Positions 25,501 through 34,857 are shown, counted from the stretch's first letter. The stretch is 64,000 bases of DNA from an uncultured Stenotrophomonas sp. (GCA_913775725.1 CAJYNG010000017.1:62001-126000); one strand, 5' to 3'. The notes: generated by a model not told the origin, from the sequence alone. Translations and numbers: made by a program.

Positions 25501-26390
25501 CAGCGCAGGCGCGCCTGCAACCGCTGCAGCTGCAACTGCGGCGTCGCCACGTCGGGCATCGGTGCACCGTCGATGCGCACGTCACGCAGGTCCGAATCGG
25601 TGGTCAGCGCCACCGGGGCGAAGTCGCGCAGGGTCAGCCACAGGTTCAGCTCACCCTTGCCTTCGCGCAGGCGCACGCCACCGGCCGCCAGCAGCGGCGA
25701 CCAGGCGTGGAAATCAACAGGATCGGCACCCAGCCAGGCCTGGCCGTTGCCGCGCGCGCGGTCCACGTCCAGCACTGCGGTCAGCGGCAGGGCATCGGTC
25801 TGCGCCCAGGCACGCACGCCCACACGCAGGCGGTCGCCATTGACGCGCAGGCGCAGATCGATACGCGGCAAGGTTGCGTCGATACCCAGTCCCGGTGCAT
25901 GCACGCCCAGGCGGCCATCGATCACCTGCAGCTCGCCCAGCCGGCGCAGCGCGTCCAGCGGGTCACCGCCGGTGTCTGACTTCGGCAGGCCGCGCACCGA
26001 CCAGCGGCCGTCTTCGCCCTGCTGCAGGTCCAACGCCAGGCCACGCAGGCGCAACTCGGTCAGCGAGCGGCCTGGCAACATCCCGCTGTACATCGACACC
26101 AGCACTTCGGCCTCGCCGATCGCCAGGCCCTGGCCGGCGCCGATGCGCAGGCCCTTCAGCTGCAACAGCGGACCGCGACGGGTCCAGGCAGTCTGCAACT
26201 GGTCGAAACGCACCGGCTGGCCGGCACGCTCGCTCAGCCAGGCGGCAATCTTTTCAGGATGACGCTCGGCCAGCGGCAGCAGCTGGCTGAGCGTGCCCAC
26301 CAGCAGTGCAAGCCCGACCAGGCCCACCGCGCAGGCGGCAATGAAATGACGGCGGATCCTTCGCAGTCGCAGGCGCGGCGGCGCGCTCAT
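22533..26390 (-). CDS. yhdP: YhdP family AsmA-like envelope protein
   Basis: 1285 aa. A single N-terminal TM (FIAACAVGLVGLALLVGTLSQLL) anchors a very long beta-rich periplasmic part (DUF3971 and AsmA-like C-terminal region). The conserved end has GRVLGLLSVAQLPRRL, FDFRDFFSKGFAFNQVDGSVQFGQG and the tail GAALGAATNAVLSKPLGEIGARTYKVTGPWKEP. With TamB and YdbH, YhdP is thought to form a hydrophobic groove carrying phospholipids to the outer membrane. Its place between rng and tldD confirms the assignment. Confidence 0.94.
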   Translation of the reverse strand: MSAPPRLRLRRIRRHFIAACAVGLVGLALLVGTLSQLLPLAERHPEKIAAWLSERAGQPVRFDQLQTAWTRRGPLLQLKGLRIGAGQGLAIGEAEVLVSMYSGMLPGRSLTELRLRGLALDLQQGEDGRWSVRGLPKSDTGGDPLDALRRLGELQVIDGRLGVHAPGLGIDATLPRIDLRLRVNGDRLRVGVRAWAQTDALPLTAVLDVDRARGNGQAWLGADPVDFHAWSPLLAAGGVRLREGKGELNLWLTLRDFAPVALTTDSDLRDVRIDGAPMPDVATPQLQLQRLQARLRWQRQAEGWALQVPRLRLKTEDGEQQLDGLQLQVGRQLRVSSGEVQAGTALRALALSDRLEPGLRHWLFLSKPQLDVRELQLAGQRDGALWAQGELQSLGFASVGHSPGLRGLGGRFEGDAEGFSLQLQPQRQLQFDWPTGFGVRHDLHLAGQVVGWRDEGGGWRIGTAAMRVEGTDYAADVRGGVWFQGDGTRPWLQLAAKLDDVPMTAAKRFWIHSKMSKGATDWLDMALAGGQVRNGVGLVSGDLDDWPFDNNDGRFEATGHITNGDIRFQHDWPLMSQVDADIAFIGPGFDMRGRGDLAGVAVQKFEAGIPDFGQQPLYVRADALSEAGKLLSMLRQSPLHKDYGDTLDNLTAAGPAHVTFDLLQPLHLDEGEGHLQGTVDLNGVKLVDKRFQLTFDNMHGQARYSNGGFGAEELAVRHLGQDGRLSLRAGGYVHDSKLAFESQLSANLDAGVLIDRAPEMAWLKPYIAGTSPWTIAVNLPKVAPGAPAPPSELRLSSDLVGTRLDLPAPLDKPAAEPLATTVAAQLPMGAGRIDVAFGQRLALAARSHNNQTGVQVTLGSDHVDREPPPSGLTVNGRSPTLDALEWISLARGGGDDDGMPLRAVDVQVGKLMLIGGVFEQTRLKLQPGPQALDVRLDGPSLAGRLTVPNAEGATISGQLDRVHWQSLPAAPGAPAAPARVQAGANDMDPAKLPPFALDIADLQFGKVVLGQAVLRTRPLAHGLNVDELRFRAPDQEIDISGRWLGRTGGARTELTAQVRSEDLGGLMQNLDYGGQLRGGSGQAQLQASWSGGPSDFQLATLQGRLDLHARNGQLLELEPGAGRVLGLLSVAQLPRRLMFDFRDFFSKGFAFNQVDGSVQFGQGMARTDKVLIEGPAANITIRGQADLRNQQFDQTIDVNPRAGNLLTVVGAVAGGPVGAALGAATNAVLSKPLGEIGARTYKVTGPWKEPKVEVIERSRDKTPPAPSPAPAVPPTVTDLPRSRSR

Positions 26391-26420
26391 CGGCCACCGC
26401 CGGCCTGCAGCCGGCGAGGA

Positions 26421-27908
26421 TCAGAGCAGAACAACATCGAATTGCTCCTGCAGGTACTGCTCGTCCGCCTGGAAGCGGATGCTCTTGCCGAGGAACTCTT
26501 CCAGCTCGGCCACCGCCGAAGACTCCTCGTCGGTAATGCGCGCAACGACCTTGGTCGAAGCGATCACCAGCAGGCGCGCCGCATCGAACTGGCGCACCGC
26601 GCGGGTAATCTCGCGGAAAATCTCGTAGGTCACCGTCTCGGTGGTCTTGATGCTGCCACGGCCGCTGCACTGCGGGCAGGTTTCCGACAGCTGGCGTTCC
26701 AGGCTTTCCACCGTGCGCTTGCGGGTCATCTCCACCAGACCCAGCGGCGAGAAGTCGTACACCGTGGTCTTGGCATGGTCACGGGCCAGCGCCTTTTCCA
26801 GCGTGCGCAGCACCTGGCGGCGATGCTCGGCATCGTCCATGTCGATGAAATCGATGATGATGATGCCGCCCAGGTTGCGCAGCCGCAGCTGCCGCGCCAC
26901 TGCCTGCGCCGCTTCCAGGTTGGTGCGGAACACCGTCTCTTCCAGGTTGCGCTGGCCGAGGAAGGAACCGGTGTTCACATCGATGGTGGTCATCGCCTCG
27001 GTCTGGTCGATCACCAGGTAGCCGCCGGATTTCAGCGGCACCTGCTTGTCCAGCGCGCGGCCGATCTCGTCCTCCACGCCGAACATGTCGAAGATCGGTC
27101 GGTCACCCGAATACAGTTCCAGCTTCTCGGCCAGCACCGGCATGTACTTGGCCACGAAGGCCTGCAGCTGCGCGAAGGTTTCCTTGGAGTCCACCTTCAC
27201 CTTGTCCACGTCCTTGCGGATCAGGTCGCGCACCGAACGCAGCGGCAGGCTCAGGTCCTCATAGATGTTGCTGCACGAGGGCGCTTCGCGGCCACGGCGC
27301 TCAACCACGTTCCAGACCCGCGACAGGTAGGCGATGTCCTCGGCAATGGCCTCGGCCGGCTGCCCTTCGGCATTGGTACGCACGATGTAGCCGTAGCCTC
27401 CATGCTGGGCCGACAGTTCGGTCACCAGCGCCTTCAGCCGCGCCCGCTCGCCTTCATCCTCGATGCGCGCCGACACGCCCACCACCTTGGACTGCGGCAG
27501 CAGCACCATGTAACGCGAGGGAATGCTGATCTGCGTGGTCAGGCGGGCGCCCTTGGTACCGATCGGGTCCTTCACCACCTGCACCACGATGTCCTGGCCG
27601 TCGCGCAGCAGCTCGACGATCGGCACGCTGGACGGCGGCGGCAGCGTGGTGTTCTCGGTGTCCGCACTGGCCACCGGCGCCGGGCGCACCACGTCGTTGG
27701 CGTGCAGGAACGCAGCGCGCTCCAGCCCGACCTCGACGAAGGCCGCCTGCATGCCGGGCATCACGCGCTGCACCTTGCCCTTGTAGATGTTGCCGACCAC
27801 ACCCCGGCGCCAGCCGCGCTCGATGTGCAGTTCCTGCAGCATGCCGTTTTCGATCACGGCGACCCGGGTCTCGCGCGGGGTCACATTGACCAGGATTTCC
27901 TCAGACAT
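26421..27908 (-). CDS. rng: Ribonuclease G
   Basis: 495 aa from ATG 27908 ([17 protein letters not shown]). RNase G is a cytoplasmic endonuclease of the RNase E/G family that matures the 5' end of 16S rRNA and cuts some mRNAs. Seen: split S1 domain (residues about 36-125), catalytic Asp310 in TTIDVNTG and Asp353 in IIIDFIDM, and the Zn-link CPQC (411-414). It lacks the long C-terminal scaffold of RNase E. Its start overlaps the maf stop by 8 bases; yhdP follows after 30 bases. Confidence 0.95.
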   Translation of the reverse strand: MSEEILVNVTPRETRVAVIENGMLQELHIERGWRRGVVGNIYKGKVQRVMPGMQAAFVEVGLERAAFLHANDVVRPAPVASADTENTTLPPPSSVPIVELLRDGQDIVVQVVKDPIGTKGARLTTQISIPSRYMVLLPQSKVVGVSARIEDEGERARLKALVTELSAQHGGYGYIVRTNAEGQPAEAIAEDIAYLSRVWNVVERRGREAPSCSNIYEDLSLPLRSVRDLIRKDVDKVKVDSKETFAQLQAFVAKYMPVLAEKLELYSGDRPIFDMFGVEDEIGRALDKQVPLKSGGYLVIDQTEAMTTIDVNTGSFLGQRNLEETVFRTNLEAAQAVARQLRLRNLGGIIIIDFIDMDDAEHRRQVLRTLEKALARDHAKTTVYDFSPLGLVEMTRKRTVESLERQLSETCPQCSGRGSIKTTETVTYEIFREITRAVRQFDAARLLVIASTKVVARITDEESSAVAELEEFLGKSIRFQADEQYLQEQFDVVLL

Positions 27909-28509
27909 CGGCAGCCTCCCTGGCGGCATCAGCAGTGGGGGCCGGCACGCCGCAGCGCGCCAGCAGACGATCGGTGTGCAGCAGCGGCAGTCCCATCACG
28001 CCGGAGTAGCTGCCTGAAAGATGTTCGATCCAGCGCTCGGCCCCGCCTTGGATGGCGTAGGCCCCGGCCTTGTCCAGCGGTTCGCCGGTGGCCACGTAGG
28101 TGGCGATGTCGGCGCCGCTGATCGGTGCGAAGGTCACTTCGGAAATGATCAGCTCGCTGTCCAGCCCCTCCGCAGAGACCACCACCACCGCAGTCATCAC
28201 CTGGTGGGTGCGGCCGGCCAGCCGGGCCAGCATCATCCGTGCGTCGGCGGCATCGGCCGGCTTGCCGAACACTTCACCGTCCAGCACCACCTCGGTATCC
28301 GAGCCGAGCACCCGCGCCTGCGGGTCATCGGCCAGCACCCGGGCCAGCCCCGCGCGCGCCTTGTCGGCGGCGACACGGCATACATACTGTTCGGCGCTTT
28401 CAGCGGGCGCGCGCTGCTCGACGACCTCCAGGTCCAGGGCCTGGAAGGGGCGTCCGAGTCGGGCCAGCAACTGGTTGCGTCGGGGGGAGCGGGAAGCAAG
28501 ATAGAGCAT
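27901..28509 (-). CDS. maf: Maf-family nucleoside triphosphate pyrophosphatase (YhdE type)
   Basis: 202 aa from ATG 28509 ([19 protein letters not shown]). It hydrolyses non-canonical or excess NTPs (dTTP/UTP type for YhdE) to NMP and PPi. Seen: the P-loop-like [34 protein letters not shown] and the C-terminal [29 protein letters not shown]. It lies directly upstream of and overlaps rng, the arrangement of yhdE in E. coli, supporting the YhdE rather than YceF subgroup. First gene of the maf-rng-yhdP-tldD operon. Confidence 0.93.
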   Translation of the reverse strand: MLYLASRSPRRNQLLARLGRPFQALDLEVVEQRAPAESAEQYVCRVAADKARAGLARVLADDPQARVLGSDTEVVLDGEVFGKPADAADARMMLARLAGRTHQVMTAVVVVSAEGLDSELIISEVTFAPISGADIATYVATGEPLDKAGAYAIQGGAERWIEHLSGSYSGVMGLPLLHTDRLLARCGVPAPTADAAREAADV

Positions 28510-28639
28510 CGACACAGCATAACTGAGGCCGCCACCTGAATCGTCGGCAACCCGTTCCGGAACGCGTTCAACCCCGAACGGGCTCACAGCGCGTTCATCG
28601 CTACGACACCACCCTCAACGGCACAACAAGGAGTTCTCC

Positions 28640-29377
28640 ATGCGCCTGACCGCCACCCCGCTGCTGCTCGCCCTGTCCCTCGCCCTTGGAACCTCGATGA
28701 CCGCCCATGCTGCCCCGTCGTCGCCGTCGATCGCCGCCCCGGCCGAAGGCACCCTGCTGAACATCTCGGCCAACGCCGAGGCCACCCGCGTGCCGGACGT
28801 GGCCACCCTGTCGGCCGGCGTGGTCACCCAGGCCGCCGACGGCAACAGCGCCATGCGCCAGAACGCCCAGCAGATGGACAAGGTGCTGGCCGCGATCAAG
28901 GCCGCCGGCATTGCCGAACGTGACGTGCAGACCAGCGGTGTCAGCCTCAACCCGCAGTACCGCTATGCCGACAACGAAGCACCGAAAATCACCGGCTACC
29001 AGGCCAGCAACACGGTCAGCCTGAAGGTGCGCGACATCGCCAAGCTCGGCAAGGTGCTGGACGCGCTGGCTGCGCAGGGTGCCAATCAGATCAATGGCCC
29101 CAGCTTCGAGATCGACCAGCCCGAGCCGGTCTATGACGAAGCCCGCCTGGCCGCGCTGAAGAAGGCCCAGGCCCGTGCCCAGACCTATGCGAAGTCGCTG
29201 GGCCTGCAGGTGCGCCGCATCGTCAGCATCTCCGAGAACAGCAATGGCGGCTTCCGTCCGATGCCGATGATGCGGGCGATGTCGGCCGGCGCCGCGATGG
29301 ACAAGGCCACCCCGGTCGCGCCGGGCGAGTCGACCGTCTCGGTCAACCTGGATGTGGTGTTCGAACTGGGTCGCTGA
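28640..29377 (+). CDS. SIMPL-domain (DUF541) periplasmic protein
   Basis: 245 aa with a Sec signal peptide (MRLTATPLLLALSLALGTSMTAHA, cleavage after AHA). The mature part is the SIMPL fold: LNISANAEATRVPDVATLSAGVVTQAADG, YRYADNEAPKITGYQASNTVSLKVRDIAKLGKVLDAL, EARLAALKKAQARAQTYAKSLG and VSVNLDVVFELGR. Bacterial relatives (BP26/YggE type) form channel-like oligomers and are linked to oxidative-stress tolerance. A strong RBS (AAGGAG) precedes ATG 28640. It is monocistronic and divergent from maf, with its own terminator. Confidence 0.9.
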   Translation: MRLTATPLLLALSLALGTSMTAHAAPSSPSIAAPAEGTLLNISANAEATRVPDVATLSAGVVTQAADGNSAMRQNAQQMDKVLAAIKAAGIAERDVQTSGVSLNPQYRYADNEAPKITGYQASNTVSLKVRDIAKLGKVLDALAAQGANQINGPSFEIDQPEPVYDEARLAALKKAQARAQTYAKSLGLQVRRIVSISENSNGGFRPMPMMRAMSAGAAMDKATPVAPGESTVSVNLDVVFELGR

Positions 29378-29400
29378 TCCCGTTTGCCACTGCCGACAAG

Positions 29401-29430
29401 GGCGGATCCCGCAGGGGATCCGCCTTTTTT
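29401..29430 (+). terminator. Rho-independent terminator after the SIMPL gene
   Basis: 10-bp stem GGCGGATCCC (29401-29410) with GGGATCCGCC (29415-29424), loop GCAG, then six T. Confidence 0.95.
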
Positions 29431-29594
29431 CATGCCTGCTGCCAGCACTGGCTGAAGGCCAGCCCAACGATACCGACCCTGCCTCTAGGCAGTAGCGGCC
29501 CCATCGCGCTACTGATGCACTGCCAGCCGCGTGCGGCAACCCCGCCACGGGCCCTGGTGCGTTGAGGACTTCGTCACTGGCATGGAGGTGGACC

Positions 29595-30245
29595 ATGGTT
29601 CGTACGTATCCCGTTGCATCCCCGCACTTCGACCCCGCCCGCGTTGCCGCCTGGAGCGCGGCCATCGCCCTGCATCTGCTCGCATTCCTGTTGCTGCTGA
29701 TCCCCGCGACCTACCAGGCCGTGCAGGTTCCGCGTGACAAGACCACGGTACGGCTGATCGAGAAGACCCCGCCACCGCCCCCTCCGCCGGTACTGGTGGA
29801 ACCGAAGGAGGTCGCGCGGGTGGTGCCGAAGCCGCATGCGCAGCCGGTGGCGCCGCCCTTGCCCGCTCCCACTGCAACCGTGGAGGAAACCCAGGGCATC
29901 GCATTGCCGGCGGCCGAACCGTCCCCGCCGCAGCTCGCACCAAGCATCGACAGCTCGACACCGCTGTCCGGGGCACAGCTGCAGTACCGCAGTGCTCCGC
30001 CGCCGACCTATCCGGTGCCGGCCCTGCGCAATCATGAGCAGGGCACGGTGCTGCTGCGGGTGGAAGTCGACAGCAGCGGGCAGCCGGTCGCGGTCAGCAT
30101 CGAGCGCAGCAGTGGCTCGCGCAGCCTGGACCAGGCCGCGCGTCAGCAAGTGCTCAAGCGTTGGCGCTTCGAACCGGCCCAGCGTGATGGCGTGGCAGTG
30201 CCCGCCATCGGGCTCGTACCGGTGCAGTTCTCGCTGCCGGACTGA
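29595..30245 (+). CDS. tonB: TonB energy transducer
   Basis: 216 aa from ATG 29595 (MVRTYPVASPHFD) with a GGAGGTGGA RBS. The N-terminal anchor is WSAAIALHLLAFLLLLIPATY (about 31-51). A Pro/Lys/Glu spacer follows (TPPPPPPPVLVEPKEVARVVPKP), then the C-terminal TonB domain YRSAPPPTYPVPALRNHEQGTVLLRVEVDSSGQPVAVSIERSSGS..LDQAARQQVLKRWRFEPA. It couples the inner-membrane proton-motive force (through ExbB/ExbD, not in this window) to outer-membrane receptors. The next gene encodes such a receptor. Confidence 0.93.
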   Translation: MVRTYPVASPHFDPARVAAWSAAIALHLLAFLLLLIPATYQAVQVPRDKTTVRLIEKTPPPPPPPVLVEPKEVARVVPKPHAQPVAPPLPAPTATVEETQGIALPAAEPSPPQLAPSIDSSTPLSGAQLQYRSAPPPTYPVPALRNHEQGTVLLRVEVDSSGQPVAVSIERSSGSRSLDQAARQQVLKRWRFEPAQRDGVAVPAIGLVPVQFSLPD

Positions 30246-30251
30246 TTGTTC

Positions 30252-30284
30252 CGGGCCGGTCCGGCGCCACGCCGGGCCGGCCTT
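30252..30284 (+). terminator. Possible terminator between tonB and the receptor gene
   Basis: A GC-rich stem (GGCCGGTCCGGCG type, about 30253-30265, with CGCCGGGCCGGCC) contains one wobble pair. No T run follows, so termination is only possible. The region after it (30300-30440) is AT-richer and probably holds the receptor promoter. Confidence 0.4.
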
Positions 30285-30443
30285 CACGCCCGAAAAGACA
30301 GACTCGGCAAAGTTGCCGGGCAAGCGTTACGAATTAAGCAAAATTTCACTACTTCGTCACCTACAGGAAACCTAGATTGGCCCGTCCCGGACCCTTCCGG
30401 AGACAGCCCTCAACGCTACGGTTTTCCAGTTAGGAGAGAAGCT

Positions 30444-33254
30444 GTGAAACACCCGATCCAACGGCCCGCCAGCCGCCGCCGCTGCACCCTGGCATCGTCC
30501 ATCACCCATATCCTTACCGGCGGCACCCTGCTGCTGGTTGGTGCGGTGGCGTCCACCTCCGCCTTCGCGCAGGAGCAGGAAAAGGCCACCAACCTCGACC
30601 GCATCACGGTCACCGGCTCGAACATTCCGCGCACCAACACCGAAACACCGTCCCCGGTGCAGGTGGTGACCCGTCAGGAAATCGACCGCACCGGCAAGAC
30701 GTCGCTGTCCGAGTACCTCCAGACGCTCACCGCTGATGGTGCCGGCTCGATTCCCAAGTCCTTCGGCAGCGGTTTCGCCGGTGGTGGTGCCGGCATCTCG
30801 CTGCGCGGCCTCGGCGCCGGTTCGACCCTGGTGCTGTTGAACGGCCGCCGCATGGCGACCTACGGCCTGGCCGACGACGGCCAGAAGGTCTTCACCGACC
30901 TGAGCACCATTCCGCTCGACGCGGTTGAACGTGTCGAAGTGCTGAAGGACGGCGCCTCCGCGATCTACGGCTCCGATGCCATCGCCGGCGTGGTCAACAT
31001 CATCCTGCGCAGTGACTTCACCGGCGCCATCCTGCGTGGTTCCTACGGGACGTCCGGCGACGGCGACGGCGACCAGAAGAAGGCGACCCTGACCGCCGGC
31101 ACCGGCGACCTCGCCACCGATGGCTGGAACGCGTTCTTCAGCCTGGATGTCGGCAAGAGCGATGAGATCAAGATCAGCGACCGCAAGAACCGCAAGTGGA
31201 TCGGCACAGGCGACACCCGCCAGTGGGGCTACGGCAACAACGCGCAGTTCCTGGGTGGCGCCTATACCAACGGTCGCGCCAGTGGCGGCGTAGGTCCCAA
31301 TGGCTCGTACTATGGCGCCGACGGCCTGCTGGTACCGCTGCCGGGTTGCCAGGGCCTGACCACCATCGGTGGACAGACCGATGCCTCGGTGGCCGCGCAG
31401 GGCTGCCTGTGGGATCCGAACCAGCAATACCGCGACATCTCGCCGGAAGAGAAGTACGTCAACGTGTTCGGCCGCGCCAGCTTTGCCTTCGGTGAAGGCG
31501 GAGAGGTCTATACCGAAATCGGCTACTCGAAGAAGGAAACCACCTTCAGCAATACGCCATCGAGCGTTTCCGGCGGTTGGGGCTATCCGGGCCACACCGT
31601 CAACGCCAACAGTGGCTCGGGGGCGACCATGCTGGGCGCCAACCATCCGGACAATCCGCTCTATGGCCAGGCGGGCGCAGTGCCGGTGCGGGTACGCTAT
31701 TCGGCGTGGGACGTCGGCCCGCGCGTGACCGAGAACACCAACGAGTTCAATCGTTTCCTGGTCGGCGTCAAGGGCAACTGGGGCGACTGGAGCTACGACA
31801 CCGCCTACCTGCATTCGGGTACCGACCTGACCAGCAAGCGCAATGGCTTCCTGCGCTACAGCGCTGTGCGCTGTGCGCTGGGTGACGGCAACTGCGCCGG
31901 CGGCGTATGGCGTATCGGCGAAGATGCAGGCAAGAACTCGCAGGCGCTGTACAACTACATCTCGCCAACCATCAATGCCAACGCCAAGTCCAGCCTGGAC
32001 ATGTTCGACTTCACCGTGTCGCGCAGCCTGATGGACCTGAAGGGTGGTCCGCTCGGTCTGGCAATGGGTACCGAATGGCGCCGCACCAGCAACAGCCTGA
32101 CCCCGCAGACCTACACCGACGTGGGTGACATCATCGGCCTGGGCTATTCGGCCTACGACGGCATCCAGAACGTGTACGCCGGCTACGTCGAGCTGTCCGC
32201 GCCGGTGCTGGAATCCCTCGAACTGTCCGGCGCCATCCGCTACGACAAGTACGATGGTGGTGACGGCAAGGCCACGCCGAAGCTGGGCATCAAGTGGACC
32301 CCGGCCGACTGGATCGCGCTGCGCGCCAGCTATGCCGAAGGCTTCCGTGCCCCGAACCCCGCAGAGAACGGTCGCGGTGGCTTGGCGGCCTTCTCCAACG
32401 CGGAAGATCCGGTGCGCTGCGCCGCACAGAACAACACCACCAACTGCAGTGCGCGCTCGGTGGCCATCATCACCACGCCGAATCCGGACCTGAAGCCGGA
32501 AAAATCCAAGAGCTATTCGGTGGGCGTGGTGCTGCAGCCGACCCGCAGCACGTCGCTGACGGTGGACGCCTGGGAAATCAAGCGCACCGACGAGATCGCC
32601 GCCAGTGATACCGACGACGCCATCGCCGCTGGCAACGTGGTACGCGATACCGACCTGATCAACGGCATTCCGGGGACCGGCAGCATCCTGGCCGTCAACA
32701 CCGAGTACGTGAACGCCGCTTCGTCGCGTGTTCGCGGTATCGATACCGATATCCGCCAGACGTTCGATATCGGCCCGGGCCAGCTGGAAATGGACCTGCA
32801 GTGGAGCCATCTGCTGAAGTTCGAGCGCACCAGTGGCGGCAGCACCGATGACTACCTGGGCACGCATGGCAACTGCGACGTGACCAACTGCATCGGCACG
32901 CCGAAGGACAAGATCAACTTCGGCACCACCTGGCGCCAGGGTCCCTGGAGCGTCAGCGGCGTCGCCAACTACATCTCCAGCATGGACAACGTTGGCAAGC
33001 GTGGCGGCAACTACCTGTTCCGTTATGCCGATGGCACGCCGGTGAAGAAGATTTCCTCCTTCACCACTTTCGACCTGTCCGGCCGCTGGAGTGTCACCGA
33101 GCAGTTCGAACTCAATGCCTCTGTGCAGAACCTGTTCGACCGCATCGCTCCGCTGGATCCGGTCACCTATGGCGCTGTGAACTACAACCCGATGCATTTC
33201 AGCGGTGCCGTTGGCCGCTACTTCACGGTGGGTGCCAAGTACTCGTTCAAGTAA
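30444..33254 (+). CDS. TonB-dependent outer-membrane receptor
   Basis: 936 aa from a GTG at 30444 preceded by an AGGAGA RBS. A long signal peptide ends ...STSAFA at about residue 44. TonB-box-like LDRITVTGSNIPR, then the plug: SPVQVVTRQEIDRTGKTSLSEYLQTL, ISLRGLGAGSTLVLLNGRRMATYG, IPLDAVERVEVLKDGASAIYGSDAIAGVVNIILR. A 22-strand barrel follows, ending NLFDRIAPLDPVTYGAVNYNPMHFSGAVGRYFTVGAKYSFK with the terminal Phe-type strand. This receptor class in xanthomonads takes up carbohydrates, peptides or siderophores; substrate not determinable. An AT-richer leader of about 200 bases separates it from tonB. Confidence 0.92.
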   Translation: MKHPIQRPASRRRCTLASSITHILTGGTLLLVGAVASTSAFAQEQEKATNLDRITVTGSNIPRTNTETPSPVQVVTRQEIDRTGKTSLSEYLQTLTADGAGSIPKSFGSGFAGGGAGISLRGLGAGSTLVLLNGRRMATYGLADDGQKVFTDLSTIPLDAVERVEVLKDGASAIYGSDAIAGVVNIILRSDFTGAILRGSYGTSGDGDGDQKKATLTAGTGDLATDGWNAFFSLDVGKSDEIKISDRKNRKWIGTGDTRQWGYGNNAQFLGGAYTNGRASGGVGPNGSYYGADGLLVPLPGCQGLTTIGGQTDASVAAQGCLWDPNQQYRDISPEEKYVNVFGRASFAFGEGGEVYTEIGYSKKETTFSNTPSSVSGGWGYPGHTVNANSGSGATMLGANHPDNPLYGQAGAVPVRVRYSAWDVGPRVTENTNEFNRFLVGVKGNWGDWSYDTAYLHSGTDLTSKRNGFLRYSAVRCALGDGNCAGGVWRIGEDAGKNSQALYNYISPTINANAKSSLDMFDFTVSRSLMDLKGGPLGLAMGTEWRRTSNSLTPQTYTDVGDIIGLGYSAYDGIQNVYAGYVELSAPVLESLELSGAIRYDKYDGGDGKATPKLGIKWTPADWIALRASYAEGFRAPNPAENGRGGLAAFSNAEDPVRCAAQNNTTNCSARSVAIITTPNPDLKPEKSKSYSVGVVLQPTRSTSLTVDAWEIKRTDEIAASDTDDAIAAGNVVRDTDLINGIPGTGSILAVNTEYVNAASSRVRGIDTDIRQTFDIGPGQLEMDLQWSHLLKFERTSGGSTDDYLGTHGNCDVTNCIGTPKDKINFGTTWRQGPWSVSGVANYISSMDNVGKRGGNYLFRYADGTPVKKISSFTTFDLSGRWSVTEQFELNASVQNLFDRIAPLDPVTYGAVNYNPMHFSGAVGRYFTVGAKYSFK

Positions 33255-33276
33255 CAGCGGTCATTGCGACCTCCTC

Positions 33277-33304
33277 GAAGGCCCGGGCACCTGCCCGGGC
33301 CTTC
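33277..33304 (+). terminator. Hairpin terminator after the receptor gene
   Basis: 13-bp stem (33277-33289 with 33292-33304) of GAAGGCCCGGGCA type; only a short T-containing tail (GTCATT) follows. Confidence 0.7.
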
Positions 33305-33382
33305 GTCATTGCGGCTCTTGCGCGCATGTTCACGCGCACACCGCTACCGTGTGGGCGCGGCATCACTGTCGCAGGGGACATC

Positions 33383-34804
33383 ATGGCTGCGACTTCGCAA
33401 CGCCTGGGCCTGCCCGCGTTGACCGCACTGGTGGTCGGCTCGATGGTTGGCGCCGGCATCTTTTCATTGCCGCAGAACGTGGCGCGCAGCGCTGGCCCGG
33501 CGGCGGCGCTGATCGGCTGGGCGGTAAGTGGCGCCGGCATGCTGATGCTGGCCTTCGTGTTCCAGGCCCTGGCCAACCGCCGGCCGGATCTCGATACCGG
33601 CATCTATGCGTATGCGCGCGAGGGCTTCGGCAACTACATCGGTTTCTCCGCGGCATGGGGTTACTGGGTCGCCTCGGTGCTCGGCAACGCCAGCTTCTTC
33701 GTGCTGATCTTCAGCGGCCTCGGACATTTCCTGCCGATCTTCGGCGAAGGCAATACCGCGGCCGCGGTGGCCGCGTCGTCACTGCTGCTATGGACCGTGC
33801 ACCTGCTGGTGCTGCGGGGCCTGCGCACCGCTGCCATCGTCAATGGGCTGGTGACTGTGGCCAAGCTGCTGCCCATTGCGCTGTTCCTGATCCTGGCCGC
33901 CGGTGCCTTCCGCATGGATGTGTTCCGCGCCGATTTCCTCGGCACGCCCGCACTCGGCGACCTCGGCCAGCAGCTGCGCGGCATGATGCTGGTGACCGTG
34001 TGGGTATTCATCGGCATCGAAGGCGCCAGCATCTACTCGCGGCGCGCGGCCCGTCGCGCCGATGTCGGCCGCGCCACGGTGATCGGTTTCCTCGGCGTCT
34101 GGCTGCTGCTGGTGCTGGTCAGCCTGCTGTCGATGGGCGTGCTGTCGCAGGCCGAACTGGCCGGGTTGCCCAATCCATCCATGGCGTACGTGCTGCGTGC
34201 GATCGTTGGCGAGTGGGGCGCGACGGTGATCATCATCGGCTCGATCATCTCCGTGCTGGGCGCGCTGCTGGCCTGGGTGCTGCTGTGCGCCGAGGTGCTG
34301 TACGCCGCGGCCGGCGACGGCACCATGCCCGCGTTCCTGGGCCGCGAAAACGCGCGCGGCGTGCCGGCCAACGCACTCTGGCTCAGCAATGGGTTGATCC
34401 AGCTGTTCCTGCTGCTGGTGCTGGTCAACTCCGGCAGCTACACCGGCCTGGTGCTGCTGGCCGCGTCGATGAGCCTGGTGCCCTACTTCCTGTCCACCGC
34501 GTTCGGCGTGCAGCTGGCCTGGCGTGGCCAGGCCTATGCGGGTGAACCGGGCGTGCGCTGGCGCGATTTCGCGGTGGCGCTGCTGGCCAGTGCCTACGCC
34601 TTGTGGCTGGTGTATGCAGGAGGTCTCGACAACCTGCTGCTGTCGGTCCTGCTGTATGTGCCCGGCGTGGTGGTGTTCGCACTGACCCGGCTCCAACGCG
34701 GTGAGCAGGTATTTACGCGTTGGGAATGGGTGCTGTTCGGTGCCATTCTGGTGGTGGCCATCGCTACGCTGGTCGCGTTCTCCAGAGGTGAGCTGGCACT
34801 GTAG
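33383..34804 (+). CDS. APC-superfamily amino acid permease/antiporter (ArcD/basic amino acid type)
   Basis: 473 aa from ATG 33383 (MAATSQRLGLPALTA) with an AGGGGA RBS. Twelve TM helices. The APA-family N-terminus is VVGSMVGAGIFSLPQNVARSAGPAAALIGWAVSG and the signature TGIYAYAREGFGNYIGFSAAWGYWVASVLGN, as in arginine:ornithine and lysine antiporters (ArcD, CadB). Later VWVFIGIEGASIYSRRA is also typical. No arginine-deiminase or decarboxylase genes are adjacent, so the exact substrate is open. The TAG stop is the TAG of the GTAG repeat at 34801. Confidence 0.88.
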   Translation: MAATSQRLGLPALTALVVGSMVGAGIFSLPQNVARSAGPAAALIGWAVSGAGMLMLAFVFQALANRRPDLDTGIYAYAREGFGNYIGFSAAWGYWVASVLGNASFFVLIFSGLGHFLPIFGEGNTAAAVAASSLLLWTVHLLVLRGLRTAAIVNGLVTVAKLLPIALFLILAAGAFRMDVFRADFLGTPALGDLGQQLRGMMLVTVWVFIGIEGASIYSRRAARRADVGRATVIGFLGVWLLLVLVSLLSMGVLSQAELAGLPNPSMAYVLRAIVGEWGATVIIIGSIISVLGALLAWVLLCAEVLYAAAGDGTMPAFLGRENARGVPANALWLSNGLIQLFLLLVLVNSGSYTGLVLLAASMSLVPYFLSTAFGVQLAWRGQAYAGEPGVRWRDFAVALLASAYALWLVYAGGLDNLLLSVLLYVPGVVVFALTRLQRGEQVFTRWEWVLFGAILVVAIATLVAFSRGELAL

Positions 34805-34857
34805 AGCCGAGCCCATGCTCGGCTTCGCACAGGCAGCCGAGCATGGCTCGGCTCTAC
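34801..34857. repeat. SMAG inverted pair supplying both stop codons of convergent genes
   Basis: GTAGAGCCGAGCCCATGCTCGGC... at 34801 and ...GCCGAGCATGGCTCGGCTCTAC ending 34857. The TAG of the left GTAG is the permease stop; the TAG read on the other strand from the right CTAC is the esterase stop. Confidence 0.92.

Noticed and set aside
23067-25979. Long open frame on the + strand opposite yhdP
   Set aside because: It is composed of repeated Gln/Arg/His-rich antisense-like sequence; yhdP on the minus strand has the conserved family features and operon context.
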